This document shows, piece by piece, positions 36,537 through 45,947 of a stretch of 64,000 nt of DNA (the first letter of the stretch is position 1; the number at the start of each line of letters is the position of its first letter). The notes below the pieces were generated by a model. The model was not told the origin of the DNA, did not search any database, and saw nothing but the letters and a program-made list of their open reading frames with translations. The translations under genes were made by a program, and so were the position numbers. Where the stretch lies: positions 62,001-126,000 of the forward strand of contig NZ_PNYA01000010.1 in NCBI RefSeq assembly GCF_002879885.1. Direction: 5' to 3'. This DNA comes from Trinickia dabaoshanensis. GTDB lineage: Bacteria; Pseudomonadota; Gammaproteobacteria; Burkholderiales; Burkholderiaceae.

Positions 36537-39500
36537 TCGCGCGCGTCATTCGCTGGTCCATTCAGAACCGGTTTCTGGTTCTGCTCGCGACCGTGCTCGT
36601 CGCGGCCTGGGGTGTCTACTCGCTCAAGGAAACGCCGCTCGACGCGCTGCCCGATCTTTCGGACACGCAGGTCATCATCAAGGCGTCCTATCCCGGCAAG
36701 GCGCCGCAGGTCGTGGAGGACCAGGTCACCTATCCGCTGACCACGACGCTCTTGGGCGTGCCGGGCGCGAAGACGATCCGCGCCTACTCGTCGTTCGGCG
36801 ACGCATTCGTCTATGTCCTGTTCGACGACAAGACCGACCAGTACTGGGCCCGCTCGCGCGTGCTCGAGTATCTGAATCAGGTCCAGAGCCGCCTGCCGCC
36901 CGGGGCGACCTTGTCGCTCGGGCCCGATGCCACCGGTGTCGGCTGGATCTATGAATACGCGCTCGTCGACCGCACCGGGCACCACGACCTCGGCCAGCTT
37001 CGCGCGCTCAACGACTGGTTCCTGAAGTTCGAGCTCAAGTCGGTGCCGGATGTCTCGGAGGTCGCGAGCATCGGCGGGATGGTGCGCCAATACCAGGTCG
37101 TGCTCGACCCGGACAAACTGCGTGCCTACGGCATCACGCAGACGCAGGTCGCCGACGCGATCCGCCAGGCGAACCGGGCGTCCGGCGGCTCGGTCGTCGA
37201 ACTCGCCGAGTCGGAATACATGGTGCGTTCGACCGCCTATTTGCACTCGCTCGACGACTTCCGCAACATCGTGCTGCGCACGAACGATGCCGGCACGCCG
37301 GTGCTGCTCGGCGATGTGGCCACCATCCGGATCGGTCCGGAAATGCGGCGCGGCATTGCCGAACTGAATGGCGAAGGCGAAGTGACCGGCGGCGTCATCG
37401 TGATGCGCTCCGGCAAGAACGCGCTCAAGACGATCGAGGCGGTCAAGGCAAAACTCGCGGACCTCAAACGCTCGCTGCCGGCCGGCGTCGAAATCGTGCC
37501 GACCTACGATCGCTCCCAGCTCATCGAGCGCGCCGTCGACAACCTGAGGGACAAGCTGATCGAGGAGTTCATCGTCGTTGCCCTTGTCTGCGCGGTATTC
37601 CTGTTTCATCTGCGCAGCGCATTTGTGGCGATTCTGTCGCTGCCGCTGGGTGTCCTGACCGCCTTCATTGTCATGCGCTATCAGGGCGTCAATGCGAACC
37701 TGATGTCGCTCGGCGGCATCGCCATCGCGATCGGCGCGATGATCGACGCGGCGATCGTGATGATCGAGAACGCGCACAAGCACCTGGAAGCGTACGAGCA
37801 CGACAACCCGGACGAGCCGATGACCGCCGCGCGGCGCTGGGAACTGATCGCGACGTCCGCGGCGGAAGTCGGGCCGGCGTTGTTCTTCTCGCTGCTCATC
37901 ATCACGCTGTCCTTCATTCCGGTATTCTCACTGGAGGGTCAGGAAGGCAAGCTGTTCTCGCCGCTCGCGTTCACGAAGACGTACACGATCGCCGGTGCCG
38001 CCGGCCTGTCGGTCACGCTCGTGCCGGTGCTGATGGGCTATCTGATTCGCGGCCGCATTCCGCACGAGAACGCGAACCCGATCAACCGCGTGCTGATCCG
38101 GCTGTACCGGCCGCTGCTCGAGGCGACACTCAGGCGCCCCTGGTTCGCGATCGGCCTTGCCGCTGTCGCGTTGGTGTTGACCGTGATCCCGGTGTCGCGT
38201 CTCGGCGGCGAATTCATGCCGCCGCTCGACGAAGGCGACTTGCTGTACATGCCGACCGCACTGCCAGGCATCTCCGCGGAAAAGGCCGCCGAATTGCTGC
38301 AGCAGACCGATCGTCTCATCAAGACGGTGCCGGAAGTGGCGACGGTGTTCGGCAAGTCGGGTCGCGCCGATACGGCCACCGACCCCGCGCCGCTCGAGAT
38401 GTTCGAGACGACGATCCAGTTCAAGCCGCGCAGCCAGTGGCGCCCTGGGATGACGATGCGCAAGCTCATCGACGAACTCGATGCGCGCGTCAAAGTGCCG
38501 GGGCTGTCGAACGTCTGGGTGCCGCCCATTCGCAATCGGCTCGACATGCTCTCGACCGGCATCAAGACGCCGGTGGGCATCAAGATCTCCGGTCCCGACC
38601 TTCAGCAGATCGACCGCGTTGCCACGCAGGTGGAAGCGGCGGTCCGGCACGTTCCGGGGGTCACTTCGGCACTCGCCGAGCGCTTGAACGGCGGGCACTA
38701 CGTCGATGTCGGCATCGACCGGCTCGCGGCGGCTCGCTATGGTCTGTCGGTTGCCGATATCCAGGATGTGGTTGCTTCTGCGATCGGCGGCGAGAACGTC
38801 GGCGAAGTCATCGCCGGACGCCAGCGATTCCCGATCAACATCCGTTACCCGCGTGCCTTTCGCGACTCGCTCGACAAGCTGCGGCAATTGCCGATTGAGA
38901 CTGATCGCGGCGCGCAGATCATGCTCGGCGACGTGGCGAAACTGACGATCGCCGACGGCCCGCCGATGATCCGCAGCGAGGATGCGCGGCTGACGGGCTA
39001 CGTCTACGTCGACATCCGCAACACGGACCTCGAGACCGCCGTCAAAGCCATGCAACATGCCGTCGCGCAGCAGGTGGTCCTGCCGCCCGGCTACTCGATC
39101 GCCTGGTCCGGCCAGTTCGAATATCTGGAGCGCGCGGCGGCCAAGCTGCGTACCGTGATCCCGGTCACGCTCGTTGTGATCTTCGTGCTGCTGTTCCTGA
39201 CCTTCAACTCGGCCGCGGACGCGGCGCTACTCATGTCGACCGTGCCGTTCGCGCTCGTGGGCGGCTTCTGGTTCATCTGGATATTGGGCCACGCGGTGTC
39301 CGTGGCGACTTCGGTCGGGTTCATCGCGCTCGCGGGCGTGGCGGCAGAGTTCGGCGTCGTGATGCTCCTGTACCTGAAGGGGGCACTGAACCGCCGCCTT
39401 GCGGAAGGCGAGCCGTTCACCGAAGCGACGCTCGTTGCCGCGATTCGCGAGGGTGCCGTGCTGCGAGTGCGGCCCAAGGCGATGACGGTTGCGGTCGTGC

Positions 39501-39739
39501 TGGCCGGACTCGTGCCGATCATGATTGGCCACGGCGCGGGTTCCGAGGTTATGCAGCGCATCGCTGCGCCGATGGTGGGCGGCATGGTGACCGCGCCCAT
39601 CCTGTCGATGTTCGTGATTCCCGCCGCGTGGCTGCTGTTGCAACGCCGCCGCGCCGCGCTTGCCCGGCGCCATGCCGAAGCTTTTGCTGTCCCCGTTGGC
39701 ACGACCGTGCCGCAAACCAACCCTGGAGAAACTCGATGA
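36533..39739 (+). CDS. cusA: CusA heavy-metal RND efflux transporter (HME family)
   Basis: A 1068-residue inner-membrane proton-driven pump for Cu(I)/Ag(I). The HME signature is clear: [75 protein letters not shown] text (here [19 protein letters not shown]), and the large helix bundle with [20 protein letters not shown] carrying the proton-relay Asp/Glu region. Length is normal. It overlaps cusB and cusF by four bases at either end, so cusBAF are translated as a unit. Confidence 0.96.
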   Translation: MIARVIRWSIQNRFLVLLATVLVAAWGVYSLKETPLDALPDLSDTQVIIKASYPGKAPQVVEDQVTYPLTTTLLGVPGAKTIRAYSSFGDAFVYVLFDDKTDQYWARSRVLEYLNQVQSRLPPGATLSLGPDATGVGWIYEYALVDRTGHHDLGQLRALNDWFLKFELKSVPDVSEVASIGGMVRQYQVVLDPDKLRAYGITQTQVADAIRQANRASGGSVVELAESEYMVRSTAYLHSLDDFRNIVLRTNDAGTPVLLGDVATIRIGPEMRRGIAELNGEGEVTGGVIVMRSGKNALKTIEAVKAKLADLKRSLPAGVEIVPTYDRSQLIERAVDNLRDKLIEEFIVVALVCAVFLFHLRSAFVAILSLPLGVLTAFIVMRYQGVNANLMSLGGIAIAIGAMIDAAIVMIENAHKHLEAYEHDNPDEPMTAARRWELIATSAAEVGPALFFSLLIITLSFIPVFSLEGQEGKLFSPLAFTKTYTIAGAAGLSVTLVPVLMGYLIRGRIPHENANPINRVLIRLYRPLLEATLRRPWFAIGLAAVALVLTVIPVSRLGGEFMPPLDEGDLLYMPTALPGISAEKAAELLQQTDRLIKTVPEVATVFGKSGRADTATDPAPLEMFETTIQFKPRSQWRPGMTMRKLIDELDARVKVPGLSNVWVPPIRNRLDMLSTGIKTPVGIKISGPDLQQIDRVATQVEAAVRHVPGVTSALAERLNGGHYVDVGIDRLAAARYGLSVADIQDVVASAIGGENVGEVIAGRQRFPINIRYPRAFRDSLDKLRQLPIETDRGAQIMLGDVAKLTIADGPPMIRSEDARLTGYVYVDIRNTDLETAVKAMQHAVAQQVVLPPGYSIAWSGQFEYLERAAAKLRTVIPVTLVVIFVLLFLTFNSAADAALLMSTVPFALVGGFWFIWILGHAVSVATSVGFIALAGVAAEFGVVMLLYLKGALNRRLAEGEPFTEATLVAAIREGAVLRVRPKAMTVAVVLAGLVPIMIGHGAGSEVMQRIAAPMVGGMVTAPILSMFVIPAAWLLLQRRRAALARRHAEAFAVPVGTTVPQTNPGETR

Positions 39740-40083
39740 AGAAGTTGATGACCCTGACCGCTGCGTGCTGTGTTGCCGTTTCGTTGACCGGTGTGGCATT
39801 TGCCAAGGAAAACGGCGGCATGATGATGCAGGCGGGCACGATGGGGGCTCAGGCCGGTACCTCGGCGCTCACGGACGCCGTAGTCAAGAAGGTGGACGCG
39901 GCCTCGTCGATGATCACGATCAAGCACGGCGAACTGGCCAACATCGGCATGGCGCCGATGACGATGGCCTACAAGGCGAAGGACGCGGGCATGCTCAAGG
40001 CCGCCAAGGAAGGCGAGAAGGTCAAGGTACGCGTCGAGAACGTGAACGGCACGCTGACTATCGTGAAGCTCGAGAAGCGGTAA
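39736..40083 (+). CDS. cusF: CusF-like periplasmic copper-binding protein
   Basis: A 115-residue protein. The signal peptide ([20 protein letters not shown]) is cleaved near AFAKE. A short Met cluster ([11 protein letters not shown]) precedes the CusF domain with [20 protein letters not shown] and [17 protein letters not shown]. It supplies Cu(I) to CusB/CusA. The start lies within the end of cusA (ATGA overlap). Confidence 0.93.
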   Translation: MKKLMTLTAACCVAVSLTGVAFAKENGGMMMQAGTMGAQAGTSALTDAVVKKVDAASSMITIKHGELANIGMAPMTMAYKAKDAGMLKAAKEGEKVKVRVENVNGTLTIVKLEKR

Positions 40084-40157
40084 TCGGCCCCGTAGCCGCG
40101 ACGCGAGGCACGCGTCCCAAGGAGGTGTGCCTCGTGAAGCACCAAGTCGAAAGGGCC

Positions 40158-40178
40158 GCCGGACGAGGCTCGTCCGGC
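40158..40178. terminator. Palindromic hairpin between convergent cusF and PII-like genes
   Basis: GCCGGACGAG and CTCGTCCGGC flank a single G. It sits between two genes that converge, and could terminate both, though no clear T-run follows. Confidence 0.4.
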
Positions 40179-40495
40179 TACGGCTGCACTTCGGCTCGCG
40201 TATGGATGCTGTAGAAGCGCGTGACCGGCATCACCGCGACGATGCCGTCGCCCGGCGCGCCGATGTGCGCGGCCTCCATGATCGCGGCAACCAGTTCATC
40301 GACGTCCGCCGCGCGCGCGAAGACCTCGACCTTCACGTGCTCGGTCGTCCACTCGTCGGCATAGGGGTTCAGGTGCATCCCGAACCCCCTCACCTTGCTG
40401 ACCGTGATGCCGTGGGTGCGGAGCGCATGTAATGCCTGTTCGAGCGCGTCCAGCCGATCCGGCCGGACGATTGCCACGATGTATTGAGATTCCAT
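40178..40495 (-). CDS. PII-like protein linked to the Cus efflux system
   Basis: A 105-residue GlnB-fold protein: YIVAIVRPDRLDALEQALHA start, a T-loop region (GFGMHLNPYADEWTTEHVKV) and the PII end segment with GAPGDGIVAVMPVTRFYSI. The T-loop lacks the uridylylated Tyr51 context of true PII, which fits the PII-NG group known to sit beside CusA-type transporters. It probably binds a nucleotide and modulates the pump. It converges with cusF and lies 21 bases after the multicopper oxidase. Confidence 0.85.
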   Translation of the reverse strand: MESQYIVAIVRPDRLDALEQALHALRTHGITVSKVRGFGMHLNPYADEWTTEHVKVEVFARAADVDELVAAIMEAAHIGAPGDGIVAVMPVTRFYSIHTRAEVQP

Positions 40496-40516
40496 GAGTG
40501 TCCCCCTTTCGATCTC

Positions 40517-42112
40517 TTAGGTGCGGATCAGATAGTTGCGCATGAGGCCGGTGTCTTCGTGCTCGAGCATGTGGCAATGATAGAGAAACAGCCCCGTGTA
40601 ACTGCCAAAATGCATGAGCACCCGCACGCGCTCGCCGGGCATGACGAGTACCGTGTCCTTCCATCCTTCGTCGACGTATCCGCCCGAGAGCGTGGCGCGC
40701 GCAGCGGCGAGGTCGGCAGCCACCGACCGGTCGAGGACCCGAAATTGCACGTTGTGCACGTGCATCGCATGAGCCATGAGCATCATCGATTCGTCGTTGC
40801 GGAACTCCCAGATTTCGGTCGTGCCGGCCCGCACGGTTTCGGAGGACGTCACGCCGTCCATTTGGAACCGACGCCCGTTAATGCCCCACGTCATCATGCC
40901 CATTGTTATGCCGAAGGTGCGCGGCTGCGTTGCATTTATGGCGTCCTGAGCACGTATGGGCGGCAACGGCTTGAATTTGGGCGGAAGTTGATCATGCGCC
41001 TGTTCGCGGCGGGCGACCCGGAATTTCATGATCGGAAAGTGCGCGCCCATCGGCAACGTGAGGCCACCCATCATGCCGCCCATCGCCGCGTCGCCGTCGA
41101 ACGGGAGGCTGTCGAGCGCTATGTCGGTGCCGACCGGCTGACCTGCGAAATCGATCCATAAATCGACCCGCTCGGCAGGAGCGAGCGTCACGTAGGGGCG
41201 TTTCAGCGGCTGACCCAACAGACCGCCGTCGGTGCCGATCACGGTCAGCGGTACACCGTCGCGCCGCGCGAATTTGTAGATGCGGCTGTTCGATCCATTG
41301 AGCAAGCGCAGCCGGTACGCGCGCGTGGCGACAGGCAGAACGTAATCGGGTTGACCGTTGACCAGGATCCGGTCGCCGAGGAAGCCCATCATCCGTTCCA
41401 TCATGCCGGACATGCCGCCGCCCATCATGCCGCGCCCCATCATCCCGCCGGCGCGTTGTGCCAGATAGACGAACTGGTTGTCGGCATCCACCCTGCGATC
41501 CTGGATCATCAGCGGCATGTCGTGTTCACCCTTGGGCAGGCCGAAAGCTTCTTCTTCATCGCTGACGAGCAGAAACCCAGCCTGGCCGTAATAGACCTGC
41601 GCGCCGGTGCGGCCGTCCGGGTGCGCGTGGAACCAGTACGTGCCGGCCCGATTGCGGACTTCGAATTCGTAGACATAGCGTCGCCCCGTGCCGATCGCAT
41701 CGCGTGGATGCCCGTCCAGCGCCGCGGGCACGGTCAGCCCATGCCAGTGGATGATCGTTGGCTCGGACAGCTCGTTGATGAAGTTGATCCGGATCTTTTG
41801 CCCGCGGCGTACTCGCAGGATCGGGGCATAGCCGTTGGCCACGAAACTCAGCGCGGATGGGTCACCTGCCACCACCCGGCCGTCGTAGCGCCAGACGCGC
41901 GTGGTCGGCCCAGGCCAAATCCGCAACGTGTCGCGCTTCGCGCGCAGTTCGACGATCAGATCGGGAACGAAGCCGCTGTTGGCCGACGCGGGCTGCGCAA
42001 GCGCATCGGGCGGCACGAGGGCGGCAAACGGCCAGACGGAGCCGGCCGCCATCGCAGAAGCGAGCGAGGCGCGCAGGATCGCCCGGCGCTTGGTGTTGGG
42101 TGGTTTCGTCAC
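40517..42112 (-). CDS. Multicopper oxidase (CueO/CumA-like), Tat-exported
   Basis: A 531-residue periplasmic oxidase. The signal is KRRAILRASLASAMAAGS. Copper motifs are HWHG, WFHAHPDGRTG, HAMHVHN (an Asn replaces the usual Gly) and HCHMLEHEDTGLM. A Met-rich insert (GGMMGRGMMGGGMSGMMERM) lies near residue 225 and probably binds Cu(I). Translation starts at GTG 42112 after GGAGGGA. It is the downstream part of the long minus-strand cluster from 48570; the PII-like gene follows. Confidence 0.93.
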   Translation of the reverse strand: MTKPPNTKRRAILRASLASAMAAGSVWPFAALVPPDALAQPASANSGFVPDLIVELRAKRDTLRIWPGPTTRVWRYDGRVVAGDPSALSFVANGYAPILRVRRGQKIRINFINELSEPTIIHWHGLTVPAALDGHPRDAIGTGRRYVYEFEVRNRAGTYWFHAHPDGRTGAQVYYGQAGFLLVSDEEEAFGLPKGEHDMPLMIQDRRVDADNQFVYLAQRAGGMMGRGMMGGGMSGMMERMMGFLGDRILVNGQPDYVLPVATRAYRLRLLNGSNSRIYKFARRDGVPLTVIGTDGGLLGQPLKRPYVTLAPAERVDLWIDFAGQPVGTDIALDSLPFDGDAAMGGMMGGLTLPMGAHFPIMKFRVARREQAHDQLPPKFKPLPPIRAQDAINATQPRTFGITMGMMTWGINGRRFQMDGVTSSETVRAGTTEIWEFRNDESMMLMAHAMHVHNVQFRVLDRSVAADLAAARATLSGGYVDEGWKDTVLVMPGERVRVLMHFGSYTGLFLYHCHMLEHEDTGLMRNYLIRT

Positions 42113-42319
42113 GACACAGTCCCTCCAGAGCCCTTTGCTTTAGCACGCTGCCGGTGCCGGCAATACGGTACAGACGATCGCCTTTTGCGCATTTACCTCA
42201 GATCGACGGCCGCCTGACTGGCCGCTCCGCTCACTGGACGGGGCATAGACAGCCTAACCGGCTCAGGGAGCTTCGCGAGCCCTCCAACTCCGCACCGCAG
42301 CTCCCGTTGCGATCGCCGA

Positions 42320-42475
42320 TTATCGCCATGCCCGCATCGCGTCAAAACACGGCCGTGACGTACCCATCATGCCGAAGTGCATCACGGCCATGCCACCGAC
42401 GCCCAGAACGGCGAGAAGCCCGATCACTGCAAGCACGATGACGATGACCTTCAGAATCCACGAGGTGCTATCCAT
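42320..42475 (-). CDS. Small membrane protein (51 aa)
   Basis: A 51-codon gene with a clear ribosome-binding site (GAGGAAAG, 5 bases before ATG 42475). One hydrophobic helix (WILKVIVIVLAVIGLLAVLG) is followed by GGMAVMHFGMMG, a Met/His segment on the far side of the membrane. It could be a metal-linked miniprotein; no family name is known to me. Confidence 0.6.
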   Translation of the reverse strand: MDSTSWILKVIVIVLAVIGLLAVLGVGGMAVMHFGMMGTSRPCFDAMRAWR

Positions 42476-42675
42476 AGGTCTTTCCTCAACGTTTCGGGTG
42501 CGCCGTCTTCAATCGGCGCACCTTGCTTGCGCGTCCGCCCAGCGCAATGCCGATGATGTCGGGCTGAGTGGGCCATCGCTCGATCGATCGGTGATGGCGA
42601 CGGCGAGTCGTGCCGGTGGTTCCGTCGGTTCATCAACCACACCATGACCGCCATCGACAGAGGGCAGATCAGCAC
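42451..42675 (-). CDS. DUF2933-like short protein, possibly truncated
   Basis: The first 20 residues (LICPLSMAVMVWLMNRRNHR) resemble the second half of the DUF2933 protein at 50196 (LLCPLSMLFMMKSMNSHSD). The usual first helix is missing and an upstream in-frame stop is close, so this may be a relic. Translation would use GTG at 42675. It overlaps the start of the small membrane protein at 42475. Confidence 0.45.
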   Translation of the reverse strand: MLICPLSMAVMVWLMNRRNHRHDSPSPSPIDRAMAHSARHHRHCAGRTRKQGAPIEDGAPETLRKDLWIAPRGF

Positions 42676-42768
42676 CGGCGAACGGGATCAGCCCCAGGAT
42701 CTCCCTATGGAACTAAGGCGCAGCCCAGGAGCCGACGGTGGCGCTCCCAGGTCGAAGGTGCGCGCGAG

Positions 42769-43104
42769 TCAGCGCTGTGGCGAGTTTTTCACCCGGTCGG
42801 CGTACTTGCGCATGATGTTGCTCATCGCCTGCAACATGTCCGCGTGCATCAGCATGGCGTCCTTGCCGCTCAGGTATGTGCCGCTCATCGGGCAGCTACC
42901 CATGCCCATCATGCCCATCATGCCCATCCCGCCTTGGCTCATCATCCCCATTCCGCCCTGGCCCATCGTGCCCATGCCGCCCGAATGCATCGTCGGCGGA
43001 GCCGTCTCCTGTGCGGCGGACGAATTGTCTGCCGCCTCGGCGAGCCCGGTGAATCCCACCGCAACGGCGATGAGAACGGAAAGGGGGAGTCGTTTCGTGT
43101 TCAT
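42769..43104 (-). CDS. Exported Met/Gly-rich protein
   Basis: A 111-residue protein with signal peptide (LPLSVLIAVAVGFTGLAEA). A striking GGMGTMGQGGMGMMSQGGMG repeat leads into SCPMSG and a helical end (MLMHADMLQAMSNIMRKYAD). The Met/Gly repeats and single Cys suit Cu(I) binding. The end is similar to the remnant at about 50051-50142. Located downstream of the DUF411 gene on the same strand. Confidence 0.75.
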   Translation of the reverse strand: MNTKRLPLSVLIAVAVGFTGLAEAADNSSAAQETAPPTMHSGGMGTMGQGGMGMMSQGGMGMMGMMGMGSCPMSGTYLSGKDAMLMHADMLQAMSNIMRKYADRVKNSPQR

Positions 43105-43205
43105 GTCGTGTTCCTTCGAATCCTCAGGGATTCAGTTGGGTTGAGTGAGCATGTCCTGGGCCGCCGTGTACCGCACAACCGGCCGGCGTGCAGCGGCCAC
43201 GCCCA

Positions 43206-43643
43206 TCAGAAGGTCGCGAAGACCCTCGGCGCGGACCCGGACTCGAGGTAATAGATCTTGAGTGGTCCCGAGCGCGCGCCGGGCATGCCAGGAGCCCCGG
43301 TGGGCATGCCGGGCAGCGCGATGCCCTTGGTAGCGGGATGCTGCGCCAGCAGGCTCTTCACGTATCTCGCGGGGACGAGACCTTCGACCACGTAGCCGCC
43401 GACGATCGCCGTATGGCATCCCTCTAGGCTCTCGGGCACGCCGTATCGCTGGGCGACCGATGCCAGGTCTTCCGTATTGACTGTCTTCACTGTGAAGCCG
43501 TTCGCCGCGAGGTCTTTCGCCCAGGCATCGCAGCATCCGCAACTCGGGTTCTTGTACAGAGTTACGGGTATCCCGGCGGCCATCGCGGGCAATTGCACGC
43601 CGATGGCGAGTGCGGTTAGCAGGGCTAGTTTCGGGTAACGCAT
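43206..43643 (-). CDS. DUF411 exported metal-binding protein (CopG-like)
   Basis: A 145-residue protein with signal peptide (cleavage about PAMAA). The thioredoxin-like DUF411 domain has the cysteine motif NPSCGCCDAWAKDL and the downstream GCHTAIVGGYVVEGLVPA, which supply Cu-coordinating Cys residues, as in CopG. It is likely a periplasmic copper redox protein. It lies at the end of the DsbD/TlpA/SCO block. Confidence 0.88.
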   Translation of the reverse strand: MRYPKLALLTALAIGVQLPAMAAGIPVTLYKNPSCGCCDAWAKDLAANGFTVKTVNTEDLASVAQRYGVPESLEGCHTAIVGGYVVEGLVPARYVKSLLAQHPATKGIALPGMPTGAPGMPGARSGPLKIYYLESGSAPRVFATF

Positions 43644-43689
43644 GATTTCATTCCTTCATCGTGATGGGGGGACGGGTCGATTGTCCGGT

Positions 43690-44214
43690 TCAGGTTCGAT
43701 TCACCGATGCGACGATATTCGCAGGCGGCAGGCAGATGCCCTGCGTGCTGCAGGCTTGCACGTGCACGACGATGCGATGCATCGGGAGGCTGGGGGGCAG
43801 CGAAAATGGAATCACCGTGCCGTCTTCGTAGACCTGGATGTGCTTGCCTTCGAGTACGACGCCGCTGTCCTTTCCGGGCGGATAGACGGCCTTTGCTTCT
43901 TGCGGCGAGCCATCGCCTTCGATCGATAGCGTGGTGGGAATGAGGTATTCGAGCGACGCCGGATTCGCATTCACGTGCCAGCCGGCGGTAATGTGCAAGG
44001 TCAGCGTGGCTTGGCGCTCATGCTCGGCGACGCTCGCGCTCACATAGTTCGACGAATTGATCATGCCGCTGCTGCCCGCAACGACGGATGCCGGTGCGGG
44101 CTTCGACGAACCGAACTGTAACGATCCGAACTGCGACGAAGCCCAGAGTGCGACACCCGCCAGCACGGCCGCGGCCGCCGTCGCGGCGAGGATGCGATTG
44201 ACGTTACGTTTCAC
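43690..44214 (-). CDS. DsbD N-terminal-domain-like exported protein
   Basis: A 174-residue protein with an N-terminal membrane anchor (about 8-28). The DsbD alpha-domain fold is recognisable (LTLHITAGWHVNANPASLEY and VHVQACSTQGICLPPA), with the redox Cys pair CSTQGIC. In DsbD this domain passes electrons to periplasmic partners; here it is a separate gene next to the transmembrane-thioredoxin part at 44228. It uses GTG 44214, preceded by GGAG. The two genes probably act as a split DsbD. Confidence 0.82.
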   Translation of the reverse strand: MKRNVNRILAATAAAAVLAGVALWASSQFGSLQFGSSKPAPASVVAGSSGMINSSNYVSASVAEHERQATLTLHITAGWHVNANPASLEYLIPTTLSIEGDGSPQEAKAVYPPGKDSGVVLEGKHIQVYEDGTVIPFSLPPSLPMHRIVVHVQACSTQGICLPPANIVASVNRT

Positions 44215-44227
44215 CGTCGGTTCTCCT

Positions 44228-45403
44228 TTATTTGAGCGTATTCAGCACATCCGCGAGACTGTCGCTCGTGAACAGCCCGGAAAAGCTGTGCACCTCGCGG
44301 CCGTCGCGATCGAGCACAGCGAGGAATGGCAGGCCCGCTCCGCCATAAGAGGCGAGCAGACGCTCGAGCGCCGGGTCGGGACGCGTCAGGTCGACCTGGA
44401 ATGCGGCGATGCCGTGCCGGTGAATCGCCTGGACGATGGGATCGGACCGGTACACGGTGTGCTCGAGGATCTTGCAATTGAGGCACCACTGCGCAGTGAA
44501 CTCGACGACTGCCGGTCGCCCGAGCGCCGGCAGCAACGCGGCATCGCGGTCGTGCAGCTGCTGCCACGGAATCGCCGGAGAGAATCCGAAGCTCGCGCCG
44601 ACGTAGACCGAAGCTGCGGCCACGATGCCGATGACCGTCACGGCGCGGCGCGAACCGGCGTCCTTGCGGCGCGCGAAGATTGTCACTGTCCAGGCCAGCA
44701 TGCCTGCGCCGAATGCGATCGAGAGCGGCGTTTCCCAGGCCGGAGGCAGGACGCTGCGGATGAAGAAGAGCGCGGCGCCGAGCAGTATCCAGCTGAAGCT
44801 TTGGCGTACCACGTCGGACCAGGCGCCTCCGCGCGGCAGGCGCTGGATCAGGGCGGGCCGGAGAATCAGAAGAACATAGGGCGACGCGAGCCCGAGACCG
44901 ATCGACACGAAGAGCGCGACGATGTTGGGCGCGGGCTGGGCAAGCGCGAAAACCAGTACGCCGCCCAGGAGCGGGCCCGTGCACGGTGTCGACAGCAGCG
45001 CGCATATCAGGCCCGAGATGAGGGGCTCGAGAAATCGTGCACCGTGCATCGACGCGAGCGTGGAGGGCAGGCGCAGGCCGTGCCAGCGGAAGTTCACGAT
45101 CGCCAGCCCGATCAGCAGTGCGCTCAGCAGGATCAGCAGGATCCGCGATTGAAACAACACGCCCCACTGCAAATGCAACAGCGCCGTCGCAAGCCCGAGG
45201 GGCGCGAAAAAAAGCACCGACCCTGCAGCGAACAGGACGGCCGACGTCAAGCGCGCACTCAGTTGCCCGCCCGTTTCGCGCAGAATCGCGCGAACCTTGA
45301 GCGGGATGGCCGGCAGCACGCAGGGCGTGAGGTTGAGCAGCGCGCCCGCACCGAACGCGAGCAGGATTTGAGCGGTCAGCATCGTCGACATATCGGTGTG
45401 CAC
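44228..45403 (-). CDS. DsbD-type transmembrane thiol-disulfide protein with thioredoxin domain
   Basis: Moves reducing power across the inner membrane. The 391-residue product has eight helices with cysteine-containing motifs (NLTPCVLPAIPLK and STPCTGPLLGGV) and a C-terminal periplasmic thioredoxin domain (about 280-391) with the active site WCLNCK. The N-terminal DsbD domain is encoded separately at 43690. The start is GTG 45403, just after the TlpA-like stop at 45407. Role: keeps thiols of copper-chaperone proteins reduced. Confidence 0.9.
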   Translation of the reverse strand: MHTDMSTMLTAQILLAFGAGALLNLTPCVLPAIPLKVRAILRETGGQLSARLTSAVLFAAGSVLFFAPLGLATALLHLQWGVLFQSRILLILLSALLIGLAIVNFRWHGLRLPSTLASMHGARFLEPLISGLICALLSTPCTGPLLGGVLVFALAQPAPNIVALFVSIGLGLASPYVLLILRPALIQRLPRGGAWSDVVRQSFSWILLGAALFFIRSVLPPAWETPLSIAFGAGMLAWTVTIFARRKDAGSRRAVTVIGIVAAASVYVGASFGFSPAIPWQQLHDRDAALLPALGRPAVVEFTAQWCLNCKILEHTVYRSDPIVQAIHRHGIAAFQVDLTRPDPALERLLASYGGAGLPFLAVLDRDGREVHSFSGLFTSDSLADVLNTLK

Positions 45404-45406
45404 TCG

Positions 45407-45931
45407 TCAGGCAGGCTGGGCGAGCGCCTGCTCGATCAGGCGGTGGAAAACCTGGAAGTCCGGTTCGCCGAGGATGCGCTTCAGGATTCTCCCTTGCTTG
45501 TCGACTACGAAGGTGGTGGGCGTCATTTCCACGTCGTAGAACTTCCGCTCGAGGCTCCCGTCGGCGTCGATCGTGACCTTGAACGGCAATTGCCGGGTCC
45601 GGGTGTAATTCCTGACGTACGCCGGCGGGTCGTATTTCATCGACACCGCGACGAAATCGAAGTCCGGTCCCTTGAACTTGTTGTACGTCTCGATCATCTG
45701 CGGCATTTCCTTGACGCAGGTCGCACAGCTCGTCGCCCAGAAATCCACGATGTACACCTTGCCGCGCAGATCGCGCGTCGTGAGCTTCTCGCCCGACAAC
45801 AGGACGAACGTCGCATCCGGCACGGACTTCGTCCGGCCCAGCGCCAGGTAGGCCGAAACGAGGAGAACGACGACCGCGAGCGCGGCCGCAATCTTGGCCA
45901 ACGAAAGCCGGAATCCCTGATTGACTGTCAT
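45407..45931 (-). CDS. TlpA-like thioredoxin-fold disulfide reductase
   Basis: A 174-residue membrane-anchored periplasmic thioredoxin-fold protein. A helix (about 11-31) anchors it; the fold has active-site Cys69 and Cys72 (ATSCATC) and the cis-Pro loop VEMTPTTFVVD. It resembles TlpA/ScoI partners that prepare CuA sites or metal-binding cysteines. The ATG at 45931 is chosen because the anchor helix follows; frames extending upstream to 46048 overlap the SCO gene. Confidence 0.88.
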   Translation of the reverse strand: MTVNQGFRLSLAKIAAALAVVVLLVSAYLALGRTKSVPDATFVLLSGEKLTTRDLRGKVYIVDFWATSCATCVKEMPQMIETYNKFKGPDFDFVAVSMKYDPPAYVRNYTRTRQLPFKVTIDADGSLERKFYDVEMTPTTFVVDKQGRILKRILGEPDFQVFHRLIEQALAQPA

Positions 45932-45947
45932 GTCGTGCTCCCTGATT

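Noticed and set aside
36494..37801. Long minus-strand open frame opposite cusA
   Set aside because: Antisense to cusA; composition is that of a shadow frame and no family motif is visible.
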